Part shown: positions 13,135 through 22,819 of the stretch, one piece after another | How the letters are laid out: each line of letters starts with the position of its first letter | How positions within the stretch are numbered: the first letter of the stretch is position 1 | DNA from: Batillaria attramentaria | Taxonomy: Eukaryota; Mollusca; Gastropoda; Batillariidae | Assembly (NCBI GenBank): GCA_018292915.2 | Contig: JACVVK020000337.1 | Location: forward strand, 542,001 to 606,000 | Length of the DNA: 64,000 nt | Direction of reading: 5' to 3' | Program-made: the position numbers and the translations under genes | The notes under the pieces: model-generated | The model's database searches: none | What the model was told of the DNA's origin: nothing | Seen by the model: the letters and a program-made list of their open reading frames with translations, nothing else

Positions 13135-15328
13135 TATGAGAAAGGGGATGGGGGTGGGGGGGTGGAAGGGTGGTAAACAGAATCAAGTTGGCGCTGTGAG
13201 AGTTCTTTTCATTCAGGAGAACAAGTAAAGGAGACGCTTTTTCTTTACATCTCAGACTAGTCAGGTAGGACAGGTTTTGGAGCAGGGGAGTAATATTTAC
13301 TGGAGCTTGTTTACCTTGGCTTGTTTTAAATGGACAACCTGAAGAAAACAGTGAGATACGGAGGTGTAAAAAATGTGGAAGAACCTATTTCTTTTTCTAA
13401 TGAATTGTTAGGTGACCTTGTTTGTTTTGAAACTGGGAAACTGGGATATTCTGCATGCGTGTTTGTAGTTTGATTTGACGTCAGCATGCAGGAAGACATT
13501 TGAAAAACTGTTCTGGTTACTTGCAGTTGCATCTGGACTTTTTCATGTTGATGTTATATAGTTATCGTGTACTTCAACAACTTGATTTCTAATAATCAAG
13601 GGTTCCCTGCAAGAAAGTACTACTGATAGAGACAAAAAGAAGAGAGTTGGTATGTTAATTCTGGCAGGGAGCCCTCGAATCATCAACCCGACTTGCTGCC
13701 ATGCTTTGAAGGAATGAAGTGAAAGTTTGTGTGTGGCCTACTAACTATTTACTTTTTAGAAGTTGTACCATGTTTCTCGATATACAGGAGTGGGGGAGTT
13801 GAACGGACTTTCAGTTCTTTGTCCTTATTTTAGACTTTACCATACTTAGCTTTTGATTTCTTGTACAGAGCATAACTGACATTGTCCGTATCACAGGTTA
13901 ATTCTCAGGGGTTCATGTCCACGTTGGACACCGGACATAGATTGATTCAATTTTGAAATGCCCTGTTCTTAATTCTCATATATGATATATAGGGGGACAC
14001 ATGTCCAATCATTTCTGTGCCTTCGTCATCATGATTTAGGGCAAATATCCTGTACTTCTCAGGTCAGCCAAGACATTTCACTTACAACAGTTCCCGTGGA
14101 TACGGAGCCCTGAGTTTTGCGTGTGTTTTTTAAAATTTGTTTTGTCTCTTAACACTCGCTTTGTTGCAGTATATATTGGCAAAAAAATTACATTGTGTGC
14201 ATATTTGCTTTCCAAATTCGCTTTTGCACCCAGTAGAATAAAAATCACTGTTGCTATGGGCACTCTTTTGCTTTGGGAATCGGCAAAATACAGAGTATAT
14301 GATCATGGTTATACACAGTAGCATGATTTGAAGATGACAAAATCCACTCATTTACTTAACTGTTATAAAGTGATTTTTCCTCCTGGGTTAGCATTCCTTC
14401 CTTCCGCAGCTGAGAATGAGGGAAATACGTAGCTTATTTTGGCTTGTACCTAAGCTTGTGCAAGTACATATGCATATATCAGAACACCACTGTACGCTCA
14501 TTTACTCTTGCATTGTGTAAACACTGCAGTTGTGTGCCGTGTATAGCTTCTCTGCTTCATGCGTTTTATGAGTTATAGGCAGGTCTGTGAAAGGTGCTTG
14601 TGGTCAGTTTAGCTCATACCGACCACTCTTAGTTCACACAGCCATTTGCATTCTGCATTGCTTCAGGCTGTTAACTCTTTGACGACGAAGCACAATTTCT
14701 AACACGCGATTTCCTATAGGAAATCGCGTGTTAGAAATTTTCCTATAGGAAATCGCGTGTTAGAAATTGTGCTTCGTCGTCAAAGAGTTAAAACATTGCT
14801 TTCATTTTGTTGCATCCTTGGAACAATTTGATTGTGTCCATGTCGATGAGGTTTTGTTTTGCCTTGGGCTTGATAAGAGAAATTTTTTTTTTCCAGGGAA
14901 CCAATCCCAAGAACTGCAAGTCCAAGTCAGGTACAGTTACTTTTTTTTTGCTGTATTTCAGCTCAAACATGTGCATATAGATATTCCATAGAGATTTCGT
15001 AAGCTTCCGCACACCCACAGACAACGCAAGTGGGACGAATAGTTCAAGTGAAAATATGTGGGCTCACATTTTTCGCATGGCTGGTAGCCCAAATGGCTTT
15101 TAGGGCCCCTACACTTTTGGTCCTCCCCTTGGCAGTGGTTACAGCTGATTTGATGGTACATTCAAAATATATGTTGTATCATACACAGGAACTCCAGTAG
15201 CAGTTATCGTGGTGGTTGTGCTGATCGTGGTCCTGCTGTTCGGAGGGGCAGGCGTCTGGGTCTTCTACGCCTACACCCATCCAACCTCTGCTTCGGGAAT
15301 CTGGCTCATGGAGGTTAGATTGTTACCC

Positions 15329-15388
<60 letters not shown>

Positions 15389-15403
15389 TGTGTGAGTGTG
15401 TGT

Positions 15404-15434
<31 letters not shown>

Positions 15435-16078
15435 CTGTGACTGATTGTAGAGTTACGCCAAATCCTGTGGCGATGTTTCTGTTTCTGTGTGTGCACATAC
15501 ATGTTCACACATGCAAACACATCTGTTTTGCTGCATCAGATTCACACAAAAAAGAGTTGTGCCAGAATTTCGCAGCAACATTTATCTGTGTCTGCGCGTG
15601 GATAGACATGATGTAATATGTTGTACATGTAGATCCCCCTTTTGGGCGAACAAGCAGAAGAAGGAAGAAGATTCCTCTTTGTCACTTCGTCAGATTGAGT
15701 TGAACTCTGATTGTTTTGACTAGGTCTGTTGCTGCCTCAGCACTGCCCATGCCTTGGCCTGTCCCCGTGAAATTGCAGTAAACTGCATGACTACACGTGA
15801 ACAAACCTGTCTGACAAATTTCATTGGAGACACAGACACTTAAATTCATTTGTTTTACTTCATGAGAAATGTATGGAGAATTCAAATTTGGTAAGCTGTG
15901 GGTGATGCATTTGAACCTTTGATCAGAATGTCCCCGTCACAAAATGAGTTAATACCAATGTTGCTCTCTTGTTTGCCAGCACCGGCCAAGCGCCATGAAG
16001 GACAAGATCGCCAACATCAAATTCTGGAAAAGCAGCACTCCAGCAGGCACCAAGTACCAGGTGGAATCGGAGGCATAG
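1130..16078 (+). CDS. PLXDC: Plexin-domain-containing protein (PLXDC1/2, TEM7-like), 3' ten exons, 5' partial
   Basis: Coding segments are 1130-1252, 1841-1894, 2676-2740, 3150-3246, 3712-3807, 4211-4356, 7472-7792, 14897-14930, 15189-15313 and 15980-16078; all have AG/GT borders and phases that join without a break, giving 385 residues plus a partial codon. Seen in order: the PLXDC hallmark LTATQYIAPLMANFD, a beta-rich stretch with HPVKIGLSDAF and RRTIIEYHRV, a PSI domain, a Thr/Pro stalk, one membrane helix and a 45-residue tail containing HPTSASG and HRPSAMK, which match the family tail. Family knowledge: type I membrane proteins with a nidogen-like ectodomain, described in vertebrates as endothelial or neuronal receptors that bind cortactin or nidogen and, in one report, PEDF. 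The signal peptide and N-terminal exons are left of the window. Whether it is nearer PLXDC1 or PLXDC2 cannot be decided here. Confidence 0.95.
1841..1894 (+). CDS. PLXDC: PLXDC exon b (ectodomain beta strand)
   Basis: A 54-nt exon encoding EEFIIEWHDVILKDQSN, collinear with the VVQWDRVHLQDN region of vertebrate PLXDC. The acceptor is ttttttttccag and the donor gtgagt; phase 1 on both sides, so it could be skipped in frame. Confidence 0.93.
2173..2442. mobile_element. Foldback MITE-like element, family 1, copy 1
   Basis: Ends are imperfect inverted repeats (GGTCCTGCATGTAAAACTTG and, inverted, the GGGCCCGTCGAGG type). The interior shares long stretches with 6654-6920 and 49641-49935, for example CTTGCTGGAATGGGCCC and TTCGAGGTTAGAC. 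Confidence 0.8.
2676..2740 (+). CDS. PLXDC: PLXDC exon c (ectodomain)
   Basis: Encodes GTFIFQAKLKRDGTITFVYK plus T, matching the SFTFQATLHKDGRI-type strand pair of the family. It enters in phase 1 and leaves in phase 0; the donor is gtaagt. Confidence 0.95.
3150..3246 (+). CDS. PLXDC: PLXDC exon d (ectodomain)
   Basis: Encodes LPLPVVNISSSNHPVKIGLS and on through DAFYNDTYMPQY. HPVKIGLSDAF is a family signature and NISS is a candidate N-glycosylation site. It enters in phase 0 after tgtttgtag and leaves in phase 1 at gtaagt. Confidence 0.95.
3712..3807 (+). CDS. PLXDC: PLXDC exon e (ectodomain end)
   Basis: Encodes LKRRTIIEYHRVSFLPAQVE and on to VLQPMP. RRTIIEYHRV is strongly conserved in PLXDC proteins just before the PSI domain. 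Phase 1 in and phase 1 out; the donor gttagt is a weaker variant. Confidence 0.95.
4211..4356 (+). CDS. PLXDC: PLXDC exon f (PSI domain)
   Basis: Encodes a complete cysteine-rich PSI (plexin-semaphorin-integrin) module of about 48 residues, with seven Cys in the spacing C-x5-C-x2-C-x9-C-x2-C-x5-C-x14-C. CKWCDKVQRCSDG and DWYRQDWEKQGC match the vertebrate PLXDC PSI. Phase 1 in, phase 0 out at gtttgt. Confidence 0.96.
5331..5791. repeat. Compound CA microsatellite with higher-order units
   Basis: Long CA runs separated by recurring variant blocks (ACACGCACACAACACAAAAC followed by GCACGCACGCATGCA), seen around 5460-5500, 5565-5625 and 5685-5715. Open frames of up to 242 codons here are repeat artefacts. 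Confidence 0.95.
6654..6920. mobile_element. Foldback MITE-like element, family 1, copy 2 (inverted orientation)
   Basis: Reverse-complement relative of 49641-49935. The right end TACATACGGGCCC and the interior CCATTCCAGCAAGGTG are shared; the left end has decayed to GGGGTTAGGGAG. Confidence 0.8.
7472..7792 (+). CDS. PLXDC: PLXDC exon g (Thr/Pro-rich stalk)
   Basis: A 107-codon exon, phase 0 on both sides. After ANNCGNLIT come five near-identical 7-residue units of the type STAKLPT, then a TTK/PTT-rich stretch, two PYPT motifs and a short end VCG. The composition predicts a mucin-like, O-glycosylated stalk between the PSI domain and the membrane; vertebrate PLXDC2 has a Thr-rich linker at the same place. 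Frame and homology of the repeat core are clear from continuity with the flanking exons, not from sequence identity. Confidence 0.88.
7512..7612 (+). repeat. Coding 21-bp minisatellite, about five units
   Basis: Unit ACTTCAACAGCAAAACTTCC plus C, repeated in frame within the PLXDC stalk. Units 1-3 are identical; the later two differ at one base (CTT to CCT). Confidence 0.93.
8165..8306 (-). mobile_element. Old SINE-A remnant
   Basis: Shares with the younger SINE-A copies, in the same order, CAAAGACAGGGCAGTGA, AAAGCCAGCA, CCCAGCTGTGATTGAAACTC and CCAACGCTCCA. Decayed but collinear. Confidence 0.7.
9297..10275. repeat. Tandem array (about 145-bp period, about seven units) with TGACCT/AGGTCA palindromes
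   Basis: Each unit holds a form of CATTTTCTCAGAA, GAGGCACCAAACTTGGCATG, a GATGATAGACA-type stretch, and TGACCTTGACnnAAGGTCAAGGTCA. Exact TCAAGGTCA sites are at 9422, 9563, 9715, 9856, 9862 and 9999; exact reverse sites (TGACCTTGA) are at 9406, 9699 and 10255. Units are 70-85% alike by eye. Confidence 0.9.
10406..10453. repeat. (AC)24 microsatellite
   Basis: Uninterrupted AC repeat in the PLXDC g-h intron. Confidence 0.95.
11541..11611. repeat. (AC)35 microsatellite
   Basis: Uninterrupted AC repeat in the PLXDC g-h intron. Confidence 0.95.
11965..12368. mobile_element. Mutator-like (MULE-type) foldback MITE with 9-bp target-site duplication
   Basis: Terminal inverted repeats of about 125 bp start with GGTCCTACTAATTACCGAAA and end with its complement. 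The direct repeat TACTTGGTG flanks it at 11956-11964 and 12369-12377. The interior has no coding capacity. TIRs longer than 100 bp with a 9-bp duplication fit the MULE superfamily. Confidence 0.87.
12785..12846. repeat. (TA)31 microsatellite
   Basis: Uninterrupted TA repeat followed by a T run. Confidence 0.95.
13063..13131. repeat. (TG)34 microsatellite
   Basis: Uninterrupted TG repeat in the PLXDC g-h intron. Confidence 0.95.
14671..14791. repeat. 121-bp near-perfect inverted repeat (hairpin) before the PLXDC microexon
   Basis: Left arm TTAACTCTTTGACGACGAAG pairs with CTTCGTCGTCAAAGAGTTAA at the right. The inner part repeats TCGCGTGTTAGAAATT around two CCTATAGG palindromes. Probably a small foldback transposon. 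Confidence 0.93.
14897..14930 (+). CDS. PLXDC: PLXDC exon h (34-nt microexon)
   Basis: Encodes GTNPKNCKSKS. The acceptor is a strong tttttttttccag and the donor gtacag. It enters in phase 0 and leaves in phase 1. The next exon needs phase 1, so this microexon is required to read into the membrane helix. A near-perfect 121-bp hairpin lies 105 bp upstream. Confidence 0.85.
15189..15313 (+). CDS. PLXDC: PLXDC exon i (transmembrane segment)
   Basis: Encodes TPVAVIVVVVLIVVLLFGGA and on through VWVFYAYTHPTSASGIWLME: one hydrophobic helix of about 25 residues, followed by the HPTSA juxtamembrane motif typical of PLXDC. Phase 1 in, phase 0 out at gttaga; a TG tract begins 17 nt into the next intron. 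Confidence 0.95.
15331..15434. repeat. (TG)n followed by (GA)n microsatellite
   Basis: TG repeat at 15331-15385, a mixed TGAG stretch, then GA repeats to 15434. It starts 17 nt after the donor of the PLXDC membrane exon. Confidence 0.95.
15980..16078 (+). CDS. PLXDC: PLXDC exon j (cytoplasmic tail and stop)
   Basis: Encodes HRPSAMKDKIANIKFWKSST and then PAGTKYQVESEA before TAG at 16076-16078. HRPSAMK corresponds to the RRPS...AMKF motif of vertebrate tails. The tail is shorter than in vertebrates and lacks their last residues. Confidence 0.95.
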   Translation, partial: HRPSAMKDKIANIKFWKSSTPAGTKYQVESEA

Positions 16079-16401
16079 TGCTGCCCCCGCCACATTCCCC
16101 CTACCATCCACCCTCCAGCCAGCCTGCTACAGAATTCCATTCTTGACCATCCCGTTGTGTGTGCTGCAGTACCTTCGACCTTTTTTTTTATTTAAGTTTT
16201 TTTTTTAATTTCCAGGGGAGAAAGTGACCATCTTTTAGGTGTGTGGCTATTTTTATACTGGATTACATGCAGTGTTTTTCATGTTGAATGAAGAGGGATA
16301 AAACAAAGCAAAAAAACATAAAACATAGGATTAAGGTGGACAGGGAAATTATATAAATGTGAGTTTTTTTCCTCCAATGCCAGTTCCACGCCCCACCCCC
16401 A

Positions 16402-16445
16402 AATACGCACACGCACGCACACGCACGCACACACACGCACGCACA

Positions 16446-16482
<37 letters not shown>

Positions 16483-16518
16483 ACACACACACTCACACAC
16501 ACACACACACACACACAC
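16402..16518. repeat. Imperfect CA microsatellite
   Basis: CA repeats with CGCACG variants, just after the PLXDC stop. Confidence 0.93.
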
Positions 16519-19500
16519 AGACTCCAGTTATGTTTTCACTGTGCGCTGTGTGTGTGTGTTTTTTTTTTTCCTTTTTGTGCAGCATTCATTTCATTGGCCG
16601 TTTGCTTTCACGATTGCAAATTTTTCCTAACTTAACCAGAGCTCATTAAGGCACAATTGTTTGTACATTGTATTGCAGTCTTACAGCTATTTCACAGATA
16701 CTGCAGATAATGTTTCTGCTCACGGGGTTGTCTTTTTTGTGTGCATTTTTCCAGATCTCTGTGCTTTTGCAATATCTATATTCATTTTTTTTTTTTTTTG
16801 GCACAGATATAGTTGGAAAAAACAAAAAGTGATTAAAAAAAAAAAGAAAAAAAAAAAAGAGCAAAATACAGGTCACATTCAGCATGGGTCTTTCGAGGTA
16901 GACATCATGGAACAACGATCGACACATTTATGTTTTCCGTATGTAAGTTTATTTCAGGGAATCATTTAGGGGGCCTGCAAACTTGACTAAACAATACTCT
17001 AATTTCGCATTGTCGGGGCTTAAACTCTTCCACATTGTGCCAGATTTCCATCTTTGGCTAAAAAATTTTCGCCCCCCCCCCCCCCCCCCCAAAAAAAGTG
17101 TGTTTCCTCCTCTGAAGCGCTTGAAATCATTCCATAACGCACGGAATTGCACAGATTTTAGTCTAATCCTAAAACTTTGCTTCCCAAAAATGGTTTTCCT
17201 TCTCTGCAGCATTTAAATGCATGCTGAAAAGCGCTGAACTGCACAGATTTTAGTGTAATTTAAAAAAAAAAAATTCTGAGGAGCATGCACCCAGACACTC
17301 ATGGCATAACACGTCTGTTTTGCAGATGGGTGTCATGGCTTTGCCACTTGGTCACTAAATCCTACAGTTTTCCTCCCTTTGCACCATTCTAAGCCCTGCA
17401 GTATATTTTCAGCACAATATGCAGTATATTTGTTTTTGTATGATGGGTTATCTTCTTTCAGAATAATCAACTCTTTGATATTATCATTGGTCATTACCTC
17501 CTGATTCTCTATGCTTTATAGAAATTTTGTTCTGTCGGAGAATCTCGCAGTATGAGTCTTCACTGAAAGTGTATTTGGAGACTTTTTTTTTTTTTTTTGA
17601 CTTTGTTTTCTTGTATCAGCTTGTTCCCATTGCAAGAAAGTGGTTTAGCCACATGACCATACAGTTGTAAATTGATATTAAACATACACACTGTCATAAA
17701 CAGAATGCTTTTAGTCTCTATGTTTATATCCTCTTGTTCCAGAATTTATGTTTGAAGTGACCGTTTGTGAGATAGCATTGGGTATGGGCAGATCTAGTGT
17801 ATGTGCATTGCCGCTGCTTGTGTGCAGAGTGAAAAGAATTGCGCAGTGTCATTAGCTGACGATAAGCAATTCCTAAATGAAGGAAAATGAAATTTGAACA
17901 GGCAGCTTTGCTCAAGGTGAAACGATTATTTACTTTTTTAACACGAAACTCAAATTTTATTGCTAATCTTTTCAGCAGATTGCTGTGATTTGAAAAAAAA
18001 AAAAAAAATCCTTTCACTTCAACTACCATGTTTCTGCCCCACCATACTGCGATGCACCCTCAGCTTTTCCTCCAGGATAATTTTTGGGGCTCTGACAACC
18101 TCACCACCCAAGCGATGAAAGTCCAGCACTTTACGGGCTTGGCTATTCCGGCTCTCCTGGGTCGGGGTTGGGGTAGCGGTGGGGTGGTTTGCAGAAACCT
18201 GTGGACATTTTTGGCAGAGTAGAATTCGTTACGTCCCATTGTCTAAGGGTGAGCTGTATTTGTTCCACTTCATCAGGCCAGAAGTATCAAATTATGAATA
18301 ATGATAATAGCAATCTCACGTTAGTAGTAACAGCATCCTCAACATCTATAAAACTGGGGCACCATAACTTTTTTTTGTACCATATGGTGTTGATTCATTT
18401 TTGTCCTTCTGTGGGATGTTTATGATGGTATCTGGGGTTTGGTGAAGTTCTGTACAGATGATGTTGGGCTTGGAGACATGGTTCTGTAAATACTGCAGGT
18501 GATAGCATCGTGTGTGTTTGTGCATCTGCATGTATTTGACGACTTCTGTGATATACCCACAAAGCTTGGTTACTTTGAAAAACGAGGAACGGTAAATAGA
18601 GATTTTGTGCGTGCACATGTGTGTGTGTATAAATGTGATGTAAATTTTTCTGTGTCTCCGAGGTGGGTGCCCGACTCGGGAACTTGACTTTGACCATATC
18701 AGAGATGTATATTTTTGTCATGAGATACATGATGTTGATAATATTCCATTGCGTTTATGTGTGCCGGCCTGTTCATTAGCCATGCCTCTGTGAGTGGGAG
18801 ACTGTTGTGATCATGTTCGTGTGTCTTTCTGTCTGCCTGTCTGTCGGCATGTTCTCAATACATGTATTATCAGATCTGTTATGGCAGTTTTCAGTACCTC
18901 CGTGGCGTCCATCTTTTGGTGTGTTGGACATTTTGAATTCATTGATCGTTGTTGTGGTGTTGGGTCAAATGATGCACAAAAATCAGAAATAGGCAATTGC
19001 ATTTTTCGTGGCAGTTGTTTTCAATTTTTTTTTAACCTCCTTTTAAAAAAAAAACAAACGCTCTTCATTACTTGGTCAAAAGAAAAACACGCACAACGAT
19101 CAAAAAAGGGTGAACGCATTTTTCAGAACAGTGTTTTTTTCATTCCTCTTTTCGTTGTATTTTTTATTGTTTCGTTGTTTGCATGTTTGTTGATTTTTTT
19201 TAAGGGATACACATAGTTAGGAATCTGTCATATAAGTGTGTTTTTTGTTTGTTTGTTTTTCTTAAACTGACAGAGAATCTCATTCATCTTTCAGATTGAG
19301 ATCTTGTAGGTTTTATGGCTTGCTTCAAGCACATTAGTGAAGAGCAGTTTTCTTTCATACGTTTTTTTGTGATTCCAGCTTAATAATAATTTCATCCAAG
19401 CATAATGCCACGCGCCCATGGCTGTAACTCCTCCTTGGAACAAGGGTTTCCTCCCTTGGAACAAGGGTTTCCTCCGTTTGAGATCTACAATCCACCGTGT

Positions 19501-19826
19501 ACACTTGGACAGTCTTCTTGTTGTGGTCACATCAAACAAAAACCAAATGTATTTGAGACAAAAAGAATGGCATGTCAGGGTTTAAGTCTTCCTCTGTTTG
19601 GAGGATTTCCTCCTTTGGCTTTAATGTTTCCTCCGAGTGTTTCCTTCTCCGGAGCACTAAAAATCCTGCTTACATTGCACAGATTTTAGTTAATTTGTTT
19701 TTAAGTTTCCGTGGGGTAGGGTGGAGCTCTCTCACCCGCCCTAGCATAGCAAATTGCTTTGCTTTGCCACTGTGTCACTATATGCTACAAACTTTTGCTC
19801 CTTTCGAATCCTGGACCATTAAGTCT

Positions 19827-20230
19827 GGGGCGGTCAGTGGTCTAGTGGTTAAGAGACTTGTCACCAATGCGAGAGGTCAGGGATTTGAGTCCCACTCGTG
19901 GCAAAGAATTTTTCCTTCTCGTATGTGGTACCGTTCACTCGGGCCGATCATCGGGGGTTCTCTCCGGGTACTCCGGCTTCCTCCCCCTCTGCTTTGGAAA
20001 TGTTCAGCCCACCAAATTTGAAAAATAAATGCAGTTCTAAATTCCGAAACTTAAATTGCTGAGCTGTCCCTTCGCACCACGTGATTGTAATGTGTTTATG
20101 TCCAGTGTGTGAAAGAATGCGTGTGATTCACGTGAGCATGCGTGTTGGGTTCAGTTCGTGAGCCGATTCATGAAATTGGGTAAAGCACCCATACAATGCT
20201 CATTATTATAATTATTATTATTATTATTAA
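19827..20230 (+). mobile_element. SINE-B copy 1 (tRNA-derived, full length)
   Basis: The head has an A-box-like TGGTCTAGTGGTTAAGAG and a B-box-like GGATTTGAGTCCC. The body contains CTCTCCGGGTACTCCGGCTT and CAGCCCACCAAATTTG, and the tail is a TTATTA repeat. Shared with 32935-33285 and 45858-46256. Confidence 0.88.
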
Positions 20231-21527
20231 GGAGTTAGCACCCCCAAATTTGTTAGATGTTAATGGTTGGTTATCCACGCCACTCATTACAGACTGGCTT
20301 TCACAGGCAACCGCCCTTGGAGGAGACAGTGAGGAAGGGAAAGAAACGAAAACAATTCATTTGAGCTCCACCACAAATGAAAAATCTTTACTGCCATATT
20401 TCACAGAGGGAAGCTGTTGCAGTGATGTGGCCGCAATTTCCCAAGAACATCACCCCAAGCATAATGCCTTTGTAAAGTTGACCACTTTTAATAAGCATGG
20501 CATATCGACGAGTGTTTTGTTTCCCTTGCTGAGAAGTGAACCAAGCATAGCAGACGTGTTTTTGTTGATTTTTTTCCCCACTGTACACTGGGTGCTTGTA
20601 AGTACATTTGCGTTGCTGTGTGCTTGACATTTGTAGCTCTGCTCTTTTTTTCTTTTTCAACTTTTGGGGTTTTTTTTTGGTTTTTTTTTAAATTCTGAAG
20701 CAGTTTTACTGGAAATAATTTGCCTTGCTATACAGGCACCTTCATTCATTCACGCCAGATTCAGTTTCCTTGGTTGCTCCGTGTGGCTCCCTCTGCCTTT
20801 AAACACACGCATGATCACGCGAGTTGCAAACGTATTTGTGACCCTCCACCACAAAATGAGTCTTCTTGTGCTATTTATTCATGTTACAAGACGACTCATT
20901 TCGTGGTGGGGGGGTCACATTTTGTTTATCTCATTTACTTTTGTTTGTTAGTGTTTACTTTTTAGTTTGTTACTCTTTTTATTAAACATGTTTAAGTTTC
21001 TATTTGCAATGGTTTTAGTCTTGTTTTGCGCGGTTTTTGGTGTTGGGCCATGTTATACGCATAAAGTTCGCTTCGAATCGACATGTACAGTGTAACTTAA
21101 TATTTTGTTTAAGTTATTTGTAGAGGTCAGCGTGCCAGTATATTTCCTTCTGGATCTGTGTCTCTTTTTTTTTTTTTTTTTTTTGCATTTGCTAAACATG
21201 TTGTTTTAGCTGTTTTAGCCATTTCTCTTTGGGTTTTTGTGCTTTTGCTGTTTCAGACGTTGTATGTTACGCAAGCAGCTTTGTATTCAAGAATTTTACA
21301 TTGCGTTTGGTTTTGAGAAAAAGAAGTGCATGTACATTTATAGTTATGAATGTAGTTAATCTTCAACTATCAGTAATTGGTAACCAGATCTGGTTGTGCA
21401 CATATTACCACTGCTTTTTTTTTGCTTTTTTTTTTAAATTCCAGTGGTTAATTTGGATATGAATATGGAATCACAGGCCTTCGTAGGTGAGAAAACCAAT
21501 GGAGATGTACATTATTTTTCTCTCTCT

Positions 21528-21531
<4 letters not shown>

Positions 21532-21592
<61 letters not shown>
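21532..21592. repeat. (CA)30 microsatellite
   Basis: Uninterrupted CA repeat in the PLXDC 3' region. Confidence 0.95.
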
Positions 21593-21594
<2 letters not shown>

Positions 21595-22336
21595 GCACAT
21601 ACCAAAGTAGATGTACCAAAGTGAGTTATGCTGCAGTGTCTGTCATTTGTTTTTCACAGTTGACTGTGCATGCTTCATGTTTGTGATAAATTGTGTAAAA
21701 TCTGATAAAGCAAGGGAAGAAGGTACATGTATATCTGTTAGTTTGCTTGCAGAAACGGCATCCTGTTTTCACAGTAAAGGTTGTTGCTTTCATGGACCAC
21801 TGTTCATGGGCAGGGATGATGATTCATTGTGAATATCACATTACACATCCAAGTGACATGTTATTGTGGTAATGTGGGTATTGTTGTTTGTATGTGTATG
21901 CGTTAACCTTTTTTTTAATTATTATTTATCTCTGCTCGTAAACAGATGTTGACATACATTCCATGATCTGATGATTATTTTTGTTGACTTCAGGTAAATG
22001 ATACAAGTCTAGACTTCTATTTCCATGTTTTCTCATGACTTGTCCAGGAACGTTTGGAGCGCCACTATTCGCTCATTCTTTTGCCAGTAACCATCATTTT
22101 GGAGATAAGGCTGCGAGGTGTTTTGATGAGTTAAGGTACGGTGTTTGAATATTGGCACAGTGGTGGTGGTGCGGTAGCAGGCGCGAATGCAAAGGCAGCA
22201 CAGAAACAGAATACGAATGTGTTGCCCATTTTTTTATGAATCTTATTTTTTGGGAGGTGAACAGTTTGTCCTGTTGTCCACGTTTCTTTGCCGCCTTTGA
22301 TTTTGCACTGCTGCTGTATTGGCACATGGATTTACA

Positions 22337-22428
22337 GCTATGAGTACATCACCCAGCTGCTATGAGTACATCACCCAGCTGCTATGAGTACATCACCCAG
22401 CTGCTATGAGTACATCACCCAGCTGCTA
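22337..22428. repeat. 22-bp tandem repeat, four units
   Basis: Unit AGCTGCTATGAGTACATCAC plus CC, nearly identical in all four copies, so a recent expansion. It is not coding (22 is not a multiple of 3). Confidence 0.95.
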
Positions 22429-22721
22429 AGGGATGCTGTAAATTGTAAGCCAGTGTTTGTTTGCCGTTGGGTTTTTTAAATCCCCACCCACCAACCCATT
22501 TAATGATTTAGGGCTCTGCTTTGTTGTCATGCATTCAGTGACTATGGATATCCATTCACTTACTTACGAGGTATACGTGTATTCAACAGAATGTGGAAAC
22601 CTGCGTGTGAAAACGTGTAAATGAATCTGGTGATTGGGTGTAATGTGTAATGTACCTAACTTTTGTAACTTTAGTTTTGTAAAGACTCAACAGGAACTGC
22701 GTATACATGTACTTAACTCTT

Positions 22722-22819
22722 TGTGGAATTTTGGCGCAGGTTGATTTTGAGTGGAGTTTGAGCTTTCTGCTTTTTCAGAGCTAACCACTTGAATCAAGTT
22801 ATGCCAAAATTCCGCAGCA
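22722..22819. mobile_element. Small inverted-repeat element, family 2
   Basis: Left end TGTGGAATTTTGGCGCAGG, right end the complement of TGCTGCGGAATTTTGGCATA. The same ends appear at 43180-43290, and single ends at 15552-15580 and 33510-33540. Confidence 0.7.

Larger units (their letters stand above)
7793..14896 (+). other. PLXDC intron g-h (7.1 kb)
   Basis: The longest PLXDC intron seen. It holds an old SINE-A copy, the TCAAGGTCA array, CA/TG tracts (9270-9296, 10406-10453, 11541-11611, 13063-13131), a TA tract (12785-12846), the Mutator-like foldback element and the hairpin before the microexon. No exon seen. Confidence 0.7.

Noticed and set aside
18794..19216. 140-codon open frame on +, hydrophobic
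   Set aside because: Falls in AT-rich 3' region with poly-T runs; hydrophobicity comes from T-rich codons and there is no family match.
22337..22428. CRISPR-like repeat array
   Set aside because: Units are directly adjacent with no spacers, and the DNA is clearly animal.
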